Source: Lentibacillus lipolyticus
Lineage (GTDB): Bacteria; Bacillota; Bacilli; Bacillales; Amphibacillaceae
DNA: 64,000 nt
Reading direction: 5' to 3'
Assembly: GCA_004145795.1 (NCBI GenBank)
Contig: SEIO01000001.1
Coordinates: 186,001 to 250,000, forward strand
Shown here: one piece after another, positions 37,437 to 47,813 of the stretch
Layout of the letters: each line of letters starts with the position of its first letter
How positions within the stretch are numbered: position 1 is the first letter of the stretch
The notes under the pieces: generated by a model
The model's database searches: none
The model's input: only the letters and a program-made list of their open reading frames with translations
What the model was told of the DNA's origin: nothing
Made by a program: the position numbers and the translations under genes

Positions 37437-37455
37437 GCGTTTCCGCTTCCTTTTT
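37415..37455. terminator. Terminator between the ATP-grasp pair and valS
   Basis: AAGCGGAAACACC / GGCGTTTCCGCTT with one mismatch overlaps the stop codon of the second ATP-grasp gene and is followed by CCTTTTT; it can also stop valS on the other strand. Confidence 0.85.
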
Positions 37456-37457
37456 GC

Positions 37458-40109
37458 TTAAGTGGAGCGCAATTCTTCCAACCGTGCCTTTACTTTGGCC
37501 TGTTTCTCCAGGTAATCTTTTTCTTTCTGCCGTTCTTCGTCAACAACCTTTTGCGGTGCCTTGCTGACGAACCCTTCATTTGCCAGTTTCTTCTGGACAC
37601 GTTCAACTTCTTTTGTCCATTTATCCAGTTCCTTTTCCAGACGGCTGATTTCTTTGTCAATATCAATCAGTCCTTCAAGCGGCAGGAACAATTCCGCGCC
37701 AGTTACAACTGCAGACATCGCCTTTTCCGGTGCCTCAAGATCCGTTGCAATGATTAATTCACTTGGGTTGCAGAACCGTTCCAAATAACTGCGGTTACGC
37801 TCAAGCTCCTGCACAACAGCTTCTGTCTCGGCTTTAATGTTCAGTTTGATTTGTTTTGATATTGGCGTATCCACTTCAGCCCGAATATTCCGTACCGATT
37901 TAATAATGGACACAAGGCGTTTCATTTCATTTGCCGCATGTTCATTGTGGAATTCCGCTTTTGGCTCTGGCCACTGGGCGGTGGTTATTGATTCCCCTTG
38001 ATGCGGAAGCTGCTGCCAAATTTCTTCCGTAATGAACGGCATGTACGGATGAAGCATGCGCATTGTCTGGTCCAGCACATATGCGAGCACAGAACGCGTT
38101 GTCTTCTTCGCTTCTTCGTCTTCCCCATACAATGGAAGTTTGGCCATTTCGATATACCAATCACATAGTTCGTCCCAAATAAAATTGTATAAATGGCGGC
38201 CAGCTTCACCAAATTCATATTTATCGGTATTCCTTGTGACTTGTTCGATTGTTTCATTTAGCCTTGTCAATATCCAACTATCTGCCAATGACTTTTCCCC
38301 GTTCAAATCAATATCTTCATACGCGAAGTCATCCATGTTCATTAAGGAAAAACGGGAGGCATTCCAAACTTTGTTCGCAAAATTCCAGGTGGCTTCAACC
38401 TTTTCCCAGTGGAAACGCAAATCCTGGCCAGGTGATGTTCCCGTAAGAAGGAAGTAACGCAATGAATCAGCACCATATTGGTCAATAACGTCCATCGGGT
38501 CAACCCCGTTGCCGAGCGATTTACTCATTTTTCGCCCTTCTGCATCCCGGATCAGTCCATGAATCAACACGTCTTTGAACGGCCGTTTGCCAGTGAATTG
38601 TTTTGACTGGAATATCATCCGTGCAACCCAGAAAAAGATGATGTCATAGCCAGTAACAAGCACATCTGTCGGGAAATACCGTTTGAAATCCTCCGCATCC
38701 TCATCAGGCCAGCCCATGGTTGAGAATGGCCATAAGGCAGAAGAGAACCATGTATCCAACACATCCTCATCCTGTTCCCAGTTTTCAAGATCAGCCGGAG
38801 CTTCTCTGCCTACATACATTTCTCCCGTTTCTTTATGGTACCATGCTGGAATGCGGTGTCCCCACCAAAGCTGGCGCGATATACACCAGTCACGGATATT
38901 TTCCATCCAGTGAAGATAGGTGCGTTCAAACCGGTCAGGGACAAAATGGACTTTCCCGTCGTCCTGTTGCAAATCAATTGCCTCGTCAGCAAGCGGCTGC
39001 ATATTCACAAACCATTGTGTTGACAGGTAAGGCTCCACTACAGCCCCGCTCCGTTCCGAATGGCCAACCTGGTGAAGGTGGTCTTCAATCTCGAACAGAA
39101 CCCCCTGTTCCTGCAGATCCTGTACAATCTGTTTTCGGCATTCAAAACGATCAAGGCCCTGATAACCCAGCGCATTTTCATTCATTGTACCATCTTCATT
39201 CATCACCAGAATTCGCTCAAGGTTATGCCGGTTGCCAATTTCAAAATCATTCGGATCATGGGCAGGTGTAATCTTCACCGCGCCTGATCCCATTTCCATG
39301 TCCACATAGGAATCAGCGACAATTTCCATATCCCTGCCAACAATAGGAAGTACAACCGTTTTGCCAATCAGATGCTGATACCGTTCATCATCTGGATGGA
39401 CAGCAATCGCCGTATCACCAAGCATAGTCTCCGGACGGGTCGTAGCGATTTCAATGGTTTCATCACTGTCCTTAATCGGATAGCGCATGTGATAAAACTT
39501 GCCGTCAACCTCTTCGTATATGACTTCAATATCAGAGAGGGCTGTCTGTGTAGCGGGATCCCAGTTGATGATGTATTCCCCTCGGTAAATTAAACCTTTC
39601 TCATACAGGTTAACGAATACTTCACGCACGGCTTGTGATAATCCCTTATCCATTGTGAACCGTTCTCTGGAGTAATCCAGGCCAAGTCCCAGTTTCTCCC
39701 ATTGGGACCGTATAAAATCGGCATATTCTTCTTTCCAGTCCCAAGCAACCTCGAGGAACTTCTCCCGTCCGAGATCGTATCGATTTTGACCTTGTTCTTT
39801 CAGTTTGGCTTCGACTTTTGCCTGTGTGGCAATACCTGCATGATCCATGCCCGGCAGCCACAATACATCATACCCTTGCATCCGTTTCATGCGTGCGAGT
39901 GTATCCTGCATGGTGGTATCCCACGCATGTCCCAAGTGCAGCTTTCCAGTTACATTCGGCGGCGGGATTACAATCGTAAATGGTTCTTTTTCTTTATCAC
40001 CATCCGCTTCAAAAAATCCCCCATCCACCCAAAATCGGTAACGGTCTTTTTCAACTTCACGCGGATCATACTTTGATGACATGTTAGTCTTATTCGCATC
40101 CTCCATCAT
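37458..40109 (-). CDS. valS: Valyl-tRNA synthetase
   Basis: ValS charges tRNA-Val and edits threonine mischarging. The 883-residue class Ia enzyme has the HIGH signature [16 protein letters not shown], the editing domain ([36 protein letters not shown]), the KMSKS loop [17 protein letters not shown], an anticodon-binding helical domain and the C-terminal coiled coil ([19 protein letters not shown]). The ATG at 40109 was chosen because GGAGGAGG lies five bases upstream; an ATG five codons earlier sits inside that ribosome site. A T-box leader controls it. Confidence 0.98.
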   Translation of the reverse strand: MMEDANKTNMSSKYDPREVEKDRYRFWVDGGFFEADGDKEKEPFTIVIPPPNVTGKLHLGHAWDTTMQDTLARMKRMQGYDVLWLPGMDHAGIATQAKVEAKLKEQGQNRYDLGREKFLEVAWDWKEEYADFIRSQWEKLGLGLDYSRERFTMDKGLSQAVREVFVNLYEKGLIYRGEYIINWDPATQTALSDIEVIYEEVDGKFYHMRYPIKDSDETIEIATTRPETMLGDTAIAVHPDDERYQHLIGKTVVLPIVGRDMEIVADSYVDMEMGSGAVKITPAHDPNDFEIGNRHNLERILVMNEDGTMNENALGYQGLDRFECRKQIVQDLQEQGVLFEIEDHLHQVGHSERSGAVVEPYLSTQWFVNMQPLADEAIDLQQDDGKVHFVPDRFERTYLHWMENIRDWCISRQLWWGHRIPAWYHKETGEMYVGREAPADLENWEQDEDVLDTWFSSALWPFSTMGWPDEDAEDFKRYFPTDVLVTGYDIIFFWVARMIFQSKQFTGKRPFKDVLIHGLIRDAEGRKMSKSLGNGVDPMDVIDQYGADSLRYFLLTGTSPGQDLRFHWEKVEATWNFANKVWNASRFSLMNMDDFAYEDIDLNGEKSLADSWILTRLNETIEQVTRNTDKYEFGEAGRHLYNFIWDELCDWYIEMAKLPLYGEDEEAKKTTRSVLAYVLDQTMRMLHPYMPFITEEIWQQLPHQGESITTAQWPEPKAEFHNEHAANEMKRLVSIIKSVRNIRAEVDTPISKQIKLNIKAETEAVVQELERNRSYLERFCNPSELIIATDLEAPEKAMSAVVTGAELFLPLEGLIDIDKEISRLEKELDKWTKEVERVQKKLANEGFVSKAPQKVVDEERQKEKDYLEKQAKVKARLEELRST

Positions 40110-40125
40110 AAACGCCTCCTCCATT

Positions 40126-40380
40126 AACTTTTTCCAGAATAAAAAATCCTTTCCGCCCTGTCAAAAAAGGACGAAAAGGATCTGCTTCCGTGGTTCCACC
40201 TTTGTTCATAAGCAACTGCTGCTTATGCACTCATTGCATGTTAACGGTTATAAACCGGCTATCTCTTACTTTATTCAGAGAAGCTGCTCAAGGGCGACTT
40301 CAGAAATGATAATTCCCGGGAAATTCCCACCAGCATTCCCTCTCTTCTGGGCATCATTGCCTACTGCTCCCTATCTTTGC
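40126..40380 (-). promoter_or_regulatory. T-box riboswitch of valS
   Basis: The leader shows the T-box core GGTGGAACCAC (40190-40200). It is followed by a terminator ATCCTTTTCGTCC / GGCGGAAAGGAT plus TTTTTT (40141-40181) that the core can disrupt as antiterminator. Upstream lies the large stem I with AGAGAGGGAATGCTGGTGG. The likely specifier is GUC (valine) at 40296-40298 in CTGAAGTCGCCC. Uncharged tRNA-Val binding would let transcription read into valS. The specifier position is my reading, not a fold. Confidence 0.92.
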
Positions 40381-40453
40381 ATTTTCAAGTGTATTTGTTC
40401 ATCTTTATTTTACCGTTTGTTAACCGTGAAATCAACTATTATGATATGCATTG

Positions 40454-40483
40454 CACAAAAGGCATCCGTTTATACATACGATA
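40454..40483 (+). promoter_or_regulatory. Candidate sigma-K promoter for the 62-residue membrane protein
   Basis: CACA and CATACGATA are 17 bases apart, close to the sigma-K pattern (AC near -35, CATAnnnTA at -10), and lie 27 bases before the start codon. The -35 part of the consensus is short, so chance matching is possible. Confidence 0.3.
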
Positions 40484-40510
40484 ATACTAAATGGAAGAGG
40501 TGATCGAAAC

Positions 40511-40699
40511 ATGGCACGTTTTTACCGTTACCGTCTGCCGCCATGGGCAAGAAACTGCATTATCGTCATTGAGAAAGTGACGCTGCCCATATGCGTTTTT
40601 CAGTTAATTCGTACGCTGTTGTTCCCGACTTCGCTGGATGTTTTTTTGCTCGGTGCTCTGGTAGGATTATTCATTGCTTTTTACTTGGAATGGATTTAA
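40511..40699 (+). CDS. Small membrane protein of unknown function
   Basis: A 62-residue protein with a basic, aromatic N-terminus (MARFYRYRLPPWARN) and two hydrophobic segments (CIIVIEKVTLPICVFQLIRTL and a second at VFLLGALVGLFIAFYLEWI). I do not recognise it. GAGGTGA seven bases before the ATG argues that it is real, as does its fit between the valS leader and the convergent ysxE-like gene, with which its end overlaps by four bases. A sigma-K-like promoter upstream and the spoVID-ysxE neighbours hint at a sporulation role; that is inference. Confidence 0.6.
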   Translation: MARFYRYRLPPWARNCIIVIEKVTLPICVFQLIRTLLFPTSLDVFLLGALVGLFIAFYLEWI

Positions 40700-41706
40700 G
40701 ATTCTTCAGATACTTTAAAGTCTGGGGCAAGGTCACTTTTCAATCGGTGGGTCCAATCCAGCCCAAGCTGCAGCTGGCGGAAGACATGCTGCAGCATTTT
40801 CTGCTGTGTGATGATTGACTGTCCGGATTGAGCTGAGGTATACATCTCCACAAGGCGGATGTAATGGGCTGGATTCAGTAAATAGATAAGCAATAAATGC
40901 CATTCTTTTTCATCAAGCGAATTCCTGTGGCTATAAGCAGGAAAGAGTTCAGCTAGCTCTGCTGGTGACTGATCATAATATCGGACTTGGGTTTTTAAAT
41001 ATATCGCTAGATCGATAACTGGATTATCGTAGCGTGCTTTTTCCCAGTTAATAATGTAAGGAAGGTCATGATAGATAATATGTTCCGATTGTAAGTTACC
41101 ATGACACAAGCAATAGTTCCAGGTACTGCTCTCTTCCCAAGCATCCATAAATCGCTCAATCTGTGCTTCCAGCTCCATTAAAACATTTACCAGGATATGA
41201 TAATGCGTGCAAACTTGCAGTTCAAATGGAGACATAAACCGGTTCTGTTCAAACCGCTTCACGAAATCCAGTAATAAATCCTGCCATTCCCGGCAACGAC
41301 TTTGGTAATCACGAAAACTTTTTTCAACCGAAGCAGCATCAATATTTTGTGTTTGTTTTGTTTTTGCATGGATTTCCCCGATTGTATGAAAGACATCCTT
41401 TATCTCTTGCCGGTTATTGGAGCTATGACTTCTCATCCACGGGGTCATATAATAATATTCCCCATCTATCCATGCGTACAGTCTGGCATCCCCTGTCAAA
41501 TAGACGGGCAGTATATTTGTCAGTTGAAGTGTGTGAGCCTGATGGTAAACATTTTCCCATAAATAGATTGTTTCTTCTGTAAGGCTGCTTTGCTTTAATG
41601 CGTAATCGCGCCGCCCATCATTTACCCTAAATAGGCGGCTGGATATTTGCTCTATGTAATACGGAAAAAAACCATACTCACTGACTGCCTTCTCAACCAT
41701 TTTCAT
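40696..41706 (-). CDS. ysxE: YsxE-like APH-fold protein (probable pseudokinase)
   Basis: A soluble protein of about 336 residues with the aminoglycoside-phosphotransferase fold, in the place of B. subtilis ysxE, a gene next to spoVID. The N-lobe lysine segment DYALKQSSLTEE is present. The catalytic loop reads CLCHGNLQSEH near residue 202 instead of HGDxxxxN, and the metal motif reads YIINWEKA instead of IDFE/IDFD, so both catalytic aspartates and the Asn are lost; it is probably a binding protein, not an enzyme. The start is uncertain between ATGs at 41706 and 41700. It follows spoVID after 150 bases. Confidence 0.82.
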   Translation of the reverse strand: MKMVEKAVSEYGFFPYYIEQISSRLFRVNDGRRDYALKQSSLTEETIYLWENVYHQAHTLQLTNILPVYLTGDARLYAWIDGEYYYMTPWMRSHSSNNRQEIKDVFHTIGEIHAKTKQTQNIDAASVEKSFRDYQSRCREWQDLLLDFVKRFEQNRFMSPFELQVCTHYHILVNVLMELEAQIERFMDAWEESSTWNYCLCHGNLQSEHIIYHDLPYIINWEKARYDNPVIDLAIYLKTQVRYYDQSPAELAELFPAYSHRNSLDEKEWHLLLIYLLNPAHYIRLVEMYTSAQSGQSIITQQKMLQHVFRQLQLGLDWTHRLKSDLAPDFKVSEES

Positions 41707-41856
41707 TCCGTCGTCACACCACCTTATCAATCGGTTAGAATCGTATACGGTTTCTTGTCGGCGGCTGCTGCTACCAGTCGAAACAATTCCCCACTGTATT
41801 TTATTTAGGCTCCAAAAACAGCAGTACCCCTTACTGACCAAGCAAGGGGTGTGCAT

Positions 41857-42981
41857 CTATGTTTCTTTCTTCGTTTCTTTCTTGGGCGGTATATACAATA
41901 ATTGGCCTTCCTCCAGACTCTCATCTCCGAGACGATTCTGTTTTAAGAGCTGCAGTGCAGATATGCCATAACGTTGTGCAATGGACTCGACCGTGTCCGT
42001 TTCTTGAACAATGCACAATCGCATTTTTGCGTACTGTTCCTCTTCGTCACTTCGGAACATATCCGCAAGGTAGCGCACATCTTCAGGTTCTATTGAGCTC
42101 TCGTCACTTTCATGCCAACCGTCTGAGTCCGGGAATGTCGCCAATGATGGTGATTCATCTGATGGTGATTCCGCGTTATCAGCTTCCGTCTCTGTTTGTT
42201 CATTCGCCCCTTCCATGTCAGCTTCATGCTCTTTTTTATCCTGTGTTCCAAAAAATTCGGCAAGTGTTTGTGATTTTTTCGCTTTCCAGCGGCCTTTTTC
42301 ATCTGTTGCATCTTCTTCTGCCGGCTGTGATTCTGCTCCGGTATCCAGCACTGCTTCCTGTTCATTCTCCTTGATCGGCTCATCAGGCAATACTGGTGTA
42401 TTTTCCGGATGATCCATTTCCTCTGATTCCTCTTCCTCATCCTCGTTTTTCATTTTGACATCAAAATCAAATGTCTCTTCATTTCTTGGAAGGGAGGCTT
42501 GTTCTGCTTCCACTCCCGCTTCATCCGTTCCCTCCATCTCATTGGCAATTCCTTGGATTTCAATGACAGCGTTTAATTTAAGCTGGGTTTGATCTGGTAT
42601 TTCATAGTCTAGTGATTCAATACCTACTGTTACATCGTCCAAATCGGTCACACGATTGGCAGGTACCGAAATTTCGACTGGAAACTGATGTGTAAATTCG
42701 GCCTGGTCATCAGCAATATTTTCTACTTTTTCTACATACCTTCTTGATTGGTAATCATTTTCTAAATCGGCTGAGCCTTCTTCCCTGCCGTTTGCTGCTG
42801 TTTCTTTTTGATACGTGCCATGAAGTTCAATGACACCTCTGATGGAAATATAGTCATGGAACGATTGTATAGAAATTTCCGGGTCTAATGAGACCCCCAT
42901 CATTTCGCCAACTTCCTGTCCCCTTTCAAAAAAAAGGGATTCGTTTAACTCAAAGCGAAAAACGTCCTGATCATTTCCCAA
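41857..42981 (-). CDS. spoVID: Stage VI sporulation protein D, coat morphogen
   Basis: SpoVID drives encasement of the spore by the coat and binds SafA and SpoIVA. The 374-residue protein has the N-terminal SpoVID domain (FRFELNESLFFERGQEVGEM, IQSFHDYISIRGVIELHG, residues about 6-165), a long very acidic linker, and a C-terminal LysM-like domain (RLCIVQETDTVESIAQRYGI ... YIPPKKE). It is shorter than B. subtilis SpoVID (575), the difference lying in the acidic middle. The open frame begins with ATG 43011, but the TTG at 42981 has AAGGGAGG seven bases upstream and aligns with the family start, so it is used. GTCATATA at 43035-43042 (minus) resembles a sigma-E -35, without a good -10. Confidence 0.93.
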   Translation of the reverse strand: MGNDQDVFRFELNESLFFERGQEVGEMMGVSLDPEISIQSFHDYISIRGVIELHGTYQKETAANGREEGSADLENDYQSRRYVEKVENIADDQAEFTHQFPVEISVPANRVTDLDDVTVGIESLDYEIPDQTQLKLNAVIEIQGIANEMEGTDEAGVEAEQASLPRNEETFDFDVKMKNEDEEEESEEMDHPENTPVLPDEPIKENEQEAVLDTGAESQPAEEDATDEKGRWKAKKSQTLAEFFGTQDKKEHEADMEGANEQTETEADNAESPSDESPSLATFPDSDGWHESDESSIEPEDVRYLADMFRSDEEEQYAKMRLCIVQETDTVESIAQRYGISALQLLKQNRLGDESLEEGQLLYIPPKKETKKET

Positions 42982-43167
42982 CTGTCTTCCTCCCTTCAAC
43001 ATATATTCCATATGCTTATAAGTCTCAATTCAACTATATGACACATCTTTAGAGTATATGCCTAGCATATGTGAAACGTGCTTTTGTTTTTTGTATTGGC
43101 TTCTTTCTAAAAGACCGTTGCTATTTGCGTCACCTTAGAAAATAAAACGCTGCTGAACAATATGTAT

Positions 43168-43672
43168 ATAATGCGTCGTAACTTAAACGGAAGACTGGTC
43201 TACCACAATATAACAGAGTGGCGTTGATTTCCGCTCCGGGCAGTCGCTTTCCGCGGGCAACGCTTCAGCTTCGGGCCAACAGGAGGTTGGTCACAAAGGC
43301 GTTGCCACAGGACGTGGCGCTCTTAGCCTTTGAACCACGCTTCCTGCGGGGTCTTCAGACACGTGCTGTTCCCGCAGGACAAGGAAGGCTACGGCAGCGT
43401 TACATCGCACGAAGAAAAAGTGCTTTCCTTTTTCGAGGAGTCTACTGCCCTCCGCTCCAATCAACCGTCAAAATATCAGTTCATCATTAGCAATAAATGA
43501 AGTTGTTAAGCACAACTCAGCGGAGGAAATACACGTAGACTCCTGTGGGAGCAGAGGCCTAGATGAGACCCCGCAGAGCGCCAGCTCGAGGAGGCCCATC
43601 AGCCGCCCACGGAAAGCGTAGTGTATTTCCGTAGCGGTGGTCTAACACTCATACAAAACTACGACGCATTAT
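43168..43672. repeat. Composite intergenic repeat bounded by 13-bp inverted repeats
   Basis: The stretch is bounded by ATAATGCGTCGTA (43168-43180) and TACGACGCATTAT (43660-43672). Inside are two GC-rich arms in opposite orientation. The left arm has TCGCTTTCCGCGGG, GCGGGGTCTTCA, CCCGCAGGA, GGAGTCTACTGCCCTCCGC; the right arm has GCGGAGG, GTAGACTCCTGTGGGAGC, TGAGACCCCGC and CCACGGAAAGCG. The motif set is one I recall as a common dispersed element of Bacillaceae genomes. It codes for no transposase; a 90-codon frame inside (43218-43490) is a product of the repeat. Together with its flanks it fills the 800-base gap between hemL and spoVID. Confidence 0.75.
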
Positions 43673-43733
43673 CTATCAACTGCGTTGGATAATCAACAAA
43701 GTTTTCGCGATTGTCTTTCAATATATGTATGTA

Positions 43734-43766
43734 AAAAGCCATTCCGGTTTATGCGGAATGGCTTTT
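43734..43766 (-). terminator. Terminator of the hem operon
   Basis: AAAAGCCATTCCG / CGGAATGGCTTTT with a seven-base loop and TTTTTAC following on the minus strand, 14 bases past hemL. Confidence 0.92.
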
Positions 43767-43779
43767 GAAGTGGCAGGTA

Positions 43780-45075
43780 CTATTTATTTTTTTCAATTTT
43801 GGAGAAGGCAGTGCGCACTGCTTCGATGGTCTTATCAATATCCTCATCGGTATGGGCGGTGGACATGAATACACCTTCGAACTGGGATGGCGGCAGGAAG
43901 ATTCCTTCTTCAATCATCGCCCGGTAGTACTGAGCAAAGTAATCCACATTCGCATTTTGAGCAGTTTCAAAGTTGAAAACAGGTTCATTTGTAAAGAAGA
44001 AACCAACCATTGAACCTGCACGATTGACCTGAAGTGGAATATCATAATCAATCGAAGCTTGTTTATACCCCTCCACTAGTTTATCCACTTTGTGGTTTAA
44101 ATCCACATAAGACGATTCATCCAAAGCTTTCAGCGTTTCATAGCCAGCGGTCATAGCCAGCGGATTTCCCGATAGCGTTCCAGCCTGGTAGATGGGGCCG
44201 GTCGGCGCAACACTTTCGATTATCTCCCGTTTGCCACCATATGCACCAACTGGAAGACCTCCCCCAATTACTTTTCCAAGACAGGTCATATCTGGCGTGA
44301 CCCCAAAATAACCTTGTGCACAGTTGTAGCCCACGCGGAACCCTGTCATTACTTCATCAAAAATAAGCAGTGAACCATACTCATTCGTAATTTTTCTAAG
44401 CTCTTGCAAAAAGTCCTGAGTTGACGGCACCACTCCCATATTCCCGGATACCGGTTCGGCAATCACAGCAGCGATATCATCGCCATATTCCGAAAACGCA
44501 TAACGCACGCTCTCTGAATCGTTGTAAGGAACCGTGATTGTATTTTCTGCAATGGAAGATGGCACACCAGGGCTGTCAGGCAGACCAAGCGTCGCAACGC
44601 CGGAACCAGCCTTGATGAGCAGAGAATCACCATGGCCATGATAATTACCTTCAAACTTCAGAATCTTATTCCGTCCGGTGTACCCCCGTGCTACACGCAG
44701 GGCGCTCATCGTTGCCTCTGTTCCGGAGTTGACCATGCGAAGCATTTCGACGGATGGAACACGATCAATCACGAGCTGTGCAAGCTTATTTTCCTGTATA
44801 GTGGGCGTACCAAGACTCGTTCCCTTTTCTGTCACCTCTTTTAGCTTGGAAACGACACGTTCATCGGCATGACCATGAATTAAAGGTCCCCAGCTCAGTA
44901 CGTAGTCAATATACGTATTTCCATCGATATCTGTTATTTTTGATCCTTTTCCCTGTTCCATAAAGATTGGTGTCAGATCAACAGATTTAAATGCACGAAC
45001 AGGCGAATTGACGCCCCCTGGCATCAGGTTAACCGCTTCCTCATGTGCTTGTTTTGACTTATCAAAGTTTCCCAC
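43780..45075 (-). CDS. hemL: Glutamate-1-semialdehyde 2,1-aminomutase
   Basis: HemL moves the amino group of glutamate-1-semialdehyde to give 5-aminolevulinate. The 431-residue PLP enzyme has [48 protein letters not shown], the FDEVMTGFR cofactor motif and the Schiff-base lysine in [17 protein letters not shown]. The frame opens upstream, but the GTG at 45075 has GGAGGG seven bases before it and gives the usual N-terminus ([16 protein letters not shown]). It is the last gene of hemAXCDBL. Confidence 0.97.
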   Translation of the reverse strand: MGNFDKSKQAHEEAVNLMPGGVNSPVRAFKSVDLTPIFMEQGKGSKITDIDGNTYIDYVLSWGPLIHGHADERVVSKLKEVTEKGTSLGTPTIQENKLAQLVIDRVPSVEMLRMVNSGTEATMSALRVARGYTGRNKILKFEGNYHGHGDSLLIKAGSGVATLGLPDSPGVPSSIAENTITVPYNDSESVRYAFSEYGDDIAAVIAEPVSGNMGVVPSTQDFLQELRKITNEYGSLLIFDEVMTGFRVGYNCAQGYFGVTPDMTCLGKVIGGGLPVGAYGGKREIIESVAPTGPIYQAGTLSGNPLAMTAGYETLKALDESSYVDLNHKVDKLVEGYKQASIDYDIPLQVNRAGSMVGFFFTNEPVFNFETAQNANVDYFAQYYRAMIEEGIFLPPSQFEGVFMSTAHTDEDIDKTIEAVRTAFSKIEKNK

Positions 45076-45110
45076 AGTATATCCCTCCAATGAAAAATTT
45101 CAAACGCCAT

Positions 45111-46088
45111 TTAAAGCCATTTTGCAACATCTTTAGCAAAATAGGAAATAATTACATCCGCACCTGCCCGTTTCATGGCAGTCAACTTTTCGAGAACAAG
45201 TGCTTTCTCATCGACCCAGCCGTTCATCGCGGCAGCTTTTACCATCGAGTACTCCCCGCTTACATTATATGCGACAACAGGAGTATCAAAATGGTTGCGC
45301 ACATCTCGCACAATATCAAGGAATGACATAGCCGGTTTGACAATCAGAAAGTCTGCACCCTCTTCCACATCTGACCCTGCTTCTCTTAGTGCTTCACGAC
45401 GGTTTGCCGGATCCATCTGATACGTTTTGCGGTCACCAAATTGTGGCGTGCTGTCTGCCGCATCACGAAATGGACCATAAAAAGCGGAAGCATATTTCAC
45501 GGCATACGACATGATGGGAATGTTGTTGTAGCCAGCTTCGTTCAGCGCCTGACGAATAACAGCGACAAAACCGTCCATCATATTGGAAGGCGCAATAATA
45601 TCTGCACCGGCTTCCGCCTGGGATACAGCTGTTTCGGCTAACAGTTTCAATGATTCATCATTGTCAACATCATGATTATGTATGACCCCGCAATGACCAT
45701 GGGATGTGTATTCGCAAAGACATGTATCAGCAACGACGAGCAATTCCGGCGTTTCTTTTTTAATAAGACGGGTCGCCTTCTGTACGATTCCGCTTTCAAT
45801 AAAAGCACCTGACCCCTGTTCATCTTTTTCTGCAGGAACCCCAAATAACATGACACCTCGGATGCCAAGTGCGAGCAGTTCTTCTGCTTCCTTCTTCAGG
45901 TAATCGAGCGATATCTGATAAACTCCCGGCATCGATGGCACTTCATTTTTAATCCCTTCCCCTTCCACAATAAATAGTGGATAAATGAAATCGTCCATTT
46001 TCAATTCGTTCTCACGGACCATTGCCCTTATCGATGCGGACGAACGCAGCCGGCGGTGCCGCTTAAATTCCCAAGTCTCTGTCATCAT
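45111..46088 (-). CDS. hemB: Porphobilinogen synthase
   Basis: HemB condenses two 5-aminolevulinates to porphobilinogen. The 325-residue enzyme has the zinc cysteines in [16 protein letters not shown], the first lysine in [19 protein letters not shown] and the Schiff-base lysine in [15 protein letters not shown]. Of three consecutive start codons (TTG, ATG, ATG) the ATG at 46088 has AAGGA seven bases upstream. It overlaps hemD by 26 bases. Confidence 0.97.
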   Translation of the reverse strand: MMTETWEFKRHRRLRSSASIRAMVRENELKMDDFIYPLFIVEGEGIKNEVPSMPGVYQISLDYLKKEAEELLALGIRGVMLFGVPAEKDEQGSGAFIESGIVQKATRLIKKETPELLVVADTCLCEYTSHGHCGVIHNHDVDNDESLKLLAETAVSQAEAGADIIAPSNMMDGFVAVIRQALNEAGYNNIPIMSYAVKYASAFYGPFRDAADSTPQFGDRKTYQMDPANRREALREAGSDVEEGADFLIVKPAMSFLDIVRDVRNHFDTPVVAYNVSGEYSMVKAAAMNGWVDEKALVLEKLTAMKRAGADVIISYFAKDVAKWL

Positions 46089-46866
46089 CAATCGATCCTT
46101 TCTGTTTAATGTAACTGCTTATGTTATCAAGCATCCCGTCGATTGTAAATTCATCCGGGATTAAAAGATTGTGCAGGCCGAATTCCCGGGCCCGATCACC
46201 TGTCGTTGTCCCGATGCAGGCAATCTGCGCGTCAGTCGTACATTCTGGTTTCTTCATTGTCATAAATGCTTCGACAGATGAAGGGCTGGTAAATGTAATA
46301 AAATCCAGCTTATTCTGCTCCAACTGGGCATTCAGTTCATCTGTCGCGGCAAAATTACAGCCTGTTTCATATACTTCCAACGGCACAAACCGGATTCCCT
46401 GTTCCTTAAACCAGTCCGGAAGCGTATTCCGTGATTTGTTTCCCCTGATGAGTAGAATCGGTTCATCCGTTTGTGCATCTGAAAGTCGGAATTCTCTGGT
46501 CATCGTTTCCGCACTATATACGGACGGGATGAAATTTGTCTGGAATCCATGTTCGTCCAATGCACTTGCCGTTTTATGACCAACCGCCGCAATATTGCTT
46601 CCTGCGAAGGTTCGTTTATCTACGTTATAGTGATCCAGAAGCCTAAAAAAACAATGGACACCATTGACACTGGTGAAAAAAAGCCAGCCAAAATGCTCAT
46701 TCTGAAGATAAGAAATCATTTCTTCCTGTCCGTCTCGACACGAAATTTTTAATAGCGGCACTTCAACTGGTATTCCCCCTTGCTCAATCACTTTGCGCGA
46801 AAAAATTTTCGCCTGTTTTTCCTCCCGGGTAATCAGAATCCGCTTGCCATAGAGCCTGGAAGACAT
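46063..46866 (-). CDS. hemD: Uroporphyrinogen-III synthase
   Basis: HemD closes hydroxymethylbilane with inversion of ring D. The 267-residue protein is of the poorly conserved two-domain HemD fold: [81 protein letters not shown] and [16 protein letters not shown]. Assignment is helped by position: it shares one base with hemC and overlaps hemB. Confidence 0.93.
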   Translation of the reverse strand: MSSRLYGKRILITREEKQAKIFSRKVIEQGGIPVEVPLLKISCRDGQEEMISYLQNEHFGWLFFTSVNGVHCFFRLLDHYNVDKRTFAGSNIAAVGHKTASALDEHGFQTNFIPSVYSAETMTREFRLSDAQTDEPILLIRGNKSRNTLPDWFKEQGIRFVPLEVYETGCNFAATDELNAQLEQNKLDFITFTSPSSVEAFMTMKKPECTTDAQIACIGTTTGDRAREFGLHNLLIPDEFTIDGMLDNISSYIKQKGSIDDDRDLGI

Positions 46867-47795
46867 CAGCTGTCAAGCTCCTCTTTCACCTTTTCTACAA
46901 TATCTTTCGCGCCACGGCTGATTAGCTTTTCAGCGGCATCCGAACCAACTGCCTTTGGTTCTGTTCCGCGAACCGTTTCCTTCAGTATCGTTTTTCCGTC
47001 AGGGGTTCCGACAAAAGCGGTCAGAACGATTTCACTTCCCTCCAGACGTGCATAACCGCCGATTGGCACTGAACAGCTTCCCTCCAGGAGGTAAAGAAAC
47101 GTTCGTTCCGCAGTAACAGTTTTTTCAGTGTCAGCATCGTTTATTTGATGTAATAATGCATGCAAGTCGTCATCATCTTCACGGCACTCAATAGCTAATG
47201 CGCCTTGACCAACAGCCGGCACGCAAACATCTGGTTCCAGGTATTCCGTTATAAGCTCTTCACTTAATCCGACACGTTTCAGCCCGGATACCGCCAAAAT
47301 AATCGCATCGTAGTCTTCCTCATTCAGTTTTCGGATGCGTGATTCAATATTTCCGCGAATCCATTTGATCTCTACATCCGGTCGCGCTGCCAAAATTTGT
47401 GCTTTCCGCCTGAGACTGCTTGTACCGACAATAGCACCTGCCGGCAAATCTTTCAGTGGTATATTATTTTTTGCGATGTAGGCATCACGGTGATCTTCTC
47501 TGACAGGAATCGTTGTAATCGCGAGACCATCCGGCATTTCAGAAGGCATGTCTTTCATGCTATGTACAGCAAAATCAACTTCCTTATCGTACATTGCCTT
47601 TTCTATTTCTTTCACAAATAAAGCTTTTCCGCCGACTTTTGACAGCGTCACATCTAGAATCTGATCGCCCTTTGTAACGATTTTTTTTACGTCAAACTCA
47701 TTCGTTACACCGGCTTTCTTTAAATGGTCAATAACCCAGTCTGTCTGAGTCAGTGCCAGGTTGCTTCTTCTGGATCCAACAACAATTTTACGCAT
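46866..47795 (-). CDS. hemC: Hydroxymethylbilane synthase
   Basis: HemC links four porphobilinogens into hydroxymethylbilane on a dipyrromethane cofactor. The 309-residue protein has [36 protein letters not shown] with the catalytic Asp, [22 protein letters not shown], and the cofactor cysteine in [13 protein letters not shown]. Upstream by 18 bases is hemX. Confidence 0.97.
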   Translation of the reverse strand: MRKIVVGSRRSNLALTQTDWVIDHLKKAGVTNEFDVKKIVTKGDQILDVTLSKVGGKALFVKEIEKAMYDKEVDFAVHSMKDMPSEMPDGLAITTIPVREDHRDAYIAKNNIPLKDLPAGAIVGTSSLRRKAQILAARPDVEIKWIRGNIESRIRKLNEEDYDAIILAVSGLKRVGLSEELITEYLEPDVCVPAVGQGALAIECREDDDDLHALLHQINDADTEKTVTAERTFLYLLEGSCSVPIGGYARLEGSEIVLTAFVGTPDGKTILKETVRGTEPKAVGSDAAEKLISRGAKDIVEKVKEELDS

Positions 47796-47813
47796 GCAGA
47801 CATCCTCCTTGTA

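Noticed and set aside
43218-43490. 90-codon plus-strand frame between hemL and spoVID
   Set aside because: It lies wholly inside the GC-rich repeat, has no ribosome site, and its Arg/Leu/Pro-rich product looks like a by-product of base composition.
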